This document shows, in pieces, positions 61,869 through 64,000 of a DNA stretch of 64,000 nt. The stretch covers positions 62,001-126,000 of the forward strand of contig ONJX01000001.1 of assembly GCA_900318255.1 (NCBI GenBank), in the 5' to 3' direction. The notes under the pieces are model-generated. The model was not told the DNA's origin, searched no databases, and saw nothing but the letters and a program-made list of their open reading frames with translations. Both the position numbers and the translations under genes were made by a program. Numbering within the stretch: the stretch's first letter is position 1; the number at the start of each line of letters is the position of its first letter. The DNA comes from an uncultured Prevotellaceae bacterium (GTDB lineage Bacteria; Bacteroidota; Bacteroidia; Bacteroidales; Muribaculaceae).

Positions 61869-63227
61869 TTAATTGTTTAAAGATTTATTTGAAATGACCC
61901 AGATGCATGGCCATCCTTTTATCTCGTCATCTTCGGCCAGTACGATTTTGTGTCTGTTATTTGCCCACAATATGACGGGAGATGGTCTTTTCTCTTCTAG
62001 TAATGGACTAATGAAATTAGAAGATAAAAACTGTTGACATTCTTCATTCAATAGGGCATTAATGAAAACGAAAAAACGTTCTCTCTCAGTATAGTAAACA
62101 AAGGAATTGTTATCGTTATTACGCATTAATCTAAACATGTAGTTAATGTAACCTTTGTTTACATTATAAACCATCATCCCACTGTGAAAGAAACCATAAG
62201 CAGGGCATGAAAACTGGACATTGTTAACGTGTACTTGCCCATCATCGTAATGTTCTTTGAAATGCAGATTTGACGTTAATCTTCTGAAGTATGGAATTAT
62301 CGCAAATTCTTTTTCCAATTCATTATGAATGTAACTAGCAAAATCTTTTTGGGTAATAACTTTTGTACCAATGTCCAAATGATGATAAACGGCTTGAGCC
62401 TTACATTGCATTTTGAAATCATTTGTAACTAATACATCACAGCAAGTAGCATAATAACAGTGTTTAGCGTCTGCGACGATATTGGATAGCGATTTTTTAT
62501 CATTATCCTTATGATAGTTGTGATAATTTAAGGCTAAATAATGCCCAACAAAACGCAACATTTGACCGTTCATGTTCGGCATCTGATTAATGAATTTATT
62601 AAAATCAAAATCAGGATTTACAATCTTTAAATGGTTCTCCAATGTGTCAAATGCTTCATCTGGATTGGTTCCATGAAAGTTCCTGTAGAACTTTTTTTCA
62701 ACATCTGATAGCAGTTCAAATGGATTCTTATAGTATTCTGAATTTAATAATCCAGATATTTGTTTGGAAAAAAGTCCTAAAGCGTCTTTTAACATTTCCA
62801 TTGACAAATCAACCAATGGTGATTCTCCTTCAGTCACTTCAAATAGCCTTTGGATGTTATTGATTATCGCTTCGCTGGACTCTTGATTTCCAACAAAGGC
62901 ATTACATATAGTATAGTAGTCAGTATGGTATATGCGATTATTTTTCACATATTCACTTGGAAGACATTTATAAGGTATCAGCATATCTTTTTCTTTATCG
63001 AAATCGACTAGATTGTCTCCACACAGCAAATCCATTTTTTTAATATCTTCTTGGAGACGCATTTCTGCATCTTCATTCAAACTACCATGTATTAAGTCAT
63101 CAAAATGAGCGGGTGAATATGGAAAGATGAATAATCTGCCGTACTTGTTAAGAAAGTCTAGCAATTTATCATCAGTTTCATCCTTCAGATGAGTGATAAT
63201 GTTTGTGTCTAGATAGATTCTTTGCAT
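61869..63227 (-). CDS. PIN-domain-like protein inside the hsd operon
   Basis: 452 residues. The start IYLDTNIITHLKDE has the first acidic residue of the PIN ribonuclease fold (D7 with T8-N9), and VLVTNDFKMQ has the later acidic TND. Residues about 15-60 contain SPAHFDDLI. The C-terminal half (about 290-450) is beta-rich and not recognised. Low GC and position between hsdR and hsdS suggest a linked accessory or antiphage effector, or a toxin; this is inference. There is no obvious antitoxin gene. Confidence 0.65.
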   Translation of the reverse strand: MQRIYLDTNIITHLKDETDDKLLDFLNKYGRLFIFPYSPAHFDDLIHGSLNEDAEMRLQEDIKKMDLLCGDNLVDFDKEKDMLIPYKCLPSEYVKNNRIYHTDYYTICNAFVGNQESSEAIINNIQRLFEVTEGESPLVDLSMEMLKDALGLFSKQISGLLNSEYYKNPFELLSDVEKKFYRNFHGTNPDEAFDTLENHLKIVNPDFDFNKFINQMPNMNGQMLRFVGHYLALNYHNYHKDNDKKSLSNIVADAKHCYYATCCDVLVTNDFKMQCKAQAVYHHLDIGTKVITQKDFASYIHNELEKEFAIIPYFRRLTSNLHFKEHYDDGQVHVNNVQFSCPAYGFFHSGMMVYNVNKGYINYMFRLMRNNDNNSFVYYTERERFFVFINALLNEECQQFLSSNFISPLLEEKRPSPVILWANNRHKIVLAEDDEIKGWPCIWVISNKSLNN

Positions 63228-63248
63228 TAAACGCCTTGTTAATTATAT

Positions 63249-64000
63249 TCAAACTTCAATTTCACCTGACATCAACTTGGGAAGAAGCGTGTCACGAAGG
63301 ATGGAGAGACGCTCGTTCTCAAGGAAATGACTCTTTATGGCAGAATCAATACCAACAACAATTTCATCAAATTTATCAATAATTTTATGAGGAGGTATTA
63401 TTATTTTCAAACCTTCTAAAGCATTTCTATTGATGCTTCCAAACACTGTCCCTTCTCCGTTATAGATATCAAGTGATGTTCGTTGTGACAACATCAAATA
63501 GTATAAGAAAGAATCATTTCCAAATAGTGACCTTATCGATGCCAAACCACGACCAATACAACATTTTATTAACGCTCTATTGATGTCACCAACTGGAGCC
63601 CTAACACTTAACAACACGCTATTGGGTTCAGCATAACGTGATGGTTCTGTTGTGTAAAGACGAATGGATGGATATCTAAAACCAAACTCGGTGCGCCCCT
63701 GATAGAAAATAATGCCATCCTTATTATCATTTAAACTCTCTCCTGAAGGAGACTGTCCCATTGTTATAGTTGCTATTTCGTCCAATGTTCCCACTCTCCA
63801 CCCTTCGGGAATGGGGCCTAATTCAGAATCAATGAACTTGATGTCTTTGAAGGGCTCAAAGTCTATAAACCAACTCTTGAACAAGGCTTGTGCCTGCTGC
63901 TCCAAATTCTCATTTATCTTCTTGTTATTCTCTATCTTATCGTCAAGAGCCAAAACAACATCCATTATTTCATCTTGAGTCTTTAGTGAAGGAAGGCTAA
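63249..64000 (-). CDS. hsdS: Type I restriction enzyme specificity subunit HsdS, partial
   Basis: The frame stays open beyond the window end (codons for LPSLKTQDEI precede the ATG at 63965), so the true start is outside. The visible 250 residues are the second half: a conserved helix with ALFKSWFIDFEPF, the GPIPEGWRVGTLDEIATI start of a target-recognition domain, and the closing ENERLSILRDTLLPKLMSGEI helix. HsdS sets the DNA target sequence. Confidence 0.93.
   Translation of the reverse strand, partial: SLPSLKTQDEIMDVVLALDDKIENNKKINENLEQQAQALFKSWFIDFEPFKDIKFIDSELGPIPEGWRVGTLDEIATITMGQSPSGESLNDNKDGIIFYQGRTEFGFRYPSIRLYTTEPSRYAEPNSVLLSVRAPVGDINRALIKCCIGRGLASIRSLFGNDSFLYYLMLSQRTSLDIYNGEGTVFGSINRNALEGLKIIIPPHKIIDKFDEIVVGIDSAIKSHFLENERLSILRDTLLPKLMSGEIEV

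Overview
The window looks like chromosomal DNA of a Bacteroidales bacterium (phylum Bacteroidota), probably a gut or rumen lineage; I cannot fix the family. The evidence is the recurring Bacteroidota promoter (TTG, about 19 bases, TAnnTTTG) before protein and tRNA genes, BACON and dockerin-type modules in secreted proteins, an ECF sigma gene with a small membrane-protein partner, and the order mnmG-apt-uvrC.

Layout. 1-6.0 kb: the tail of a membrane-anchored Ser/Thr kinase, a rod-shaped RNA candidate (6S-like), and zinc-ribbon, TM2, SPFH and small secreted proteins. 6.6-20.6 kb: a long plus-strand cluster with an actin-fold SrfB-like protein, an SrfC-like P-loop protein, a membrane-anchored subtilisin, a second P-loop GTPase-like protein, two single-pass membrane proteins and a zinc-ribbon/BACON/DnaJ-type cysteine-rich membrane protein. 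20.6-33.1 kb: rdgB, an acyltransferase, leuS, an AAA/DUF4143 ATPase with a striking four-repeat operator-like array, two secreted dockerin-type proteins and a large multi-cofactor oxidoreductase. 33.3-42.6 kb: a tightly packed minus-strand phospho-signalling operon (FHA-FHA-trypsin, zinc-FHA, PP2C, kinase-FHA, FHA-membrane, kinase with YD-like repeats). 42.7-46.1 kb: an unidentified structured RNA or leader, tRNA-Tyr, a membrane protein and ECF sigma pair, and a coiled-coil protein. 46.3-58.1 kb: a plus-strand run of ordinary genes (ybeY, mnmG, apt, uvrC, glycosyltransferase, ridA, nadA, glutathione peroxidase, PhzF, EamA transporter) with two parS-like sites and an AT-rich candidate origin. 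58.2-64 kb: tRNA-Leu(CAA) followed by a defence-type island: a probably truncated gene, hsdR, a PIN-like protein and a partial hsdS.

How the parts may work together. The 6.6-20.6 kb cluster and the 33.3-42.6 kb operon share one style: membrane-anchored sensors or proteases beside cytoplasmic NTPases, kinases, phosphoryl-peptide readers (FHA) and a phosphatase. I infer, without proof, that the first is an NTP-driven envelope or conflict system and the second a phospho-relay that could control it or a similar target; it is the best candidate here for an undescribed system. Spacers throughout carry a family of composite palindromic repeats (core GGACAAGGCACGCCTTGTCC) joined to CTTGTT-type arrays, found at five places, one of them inside the SrfB/SrfC cluster.
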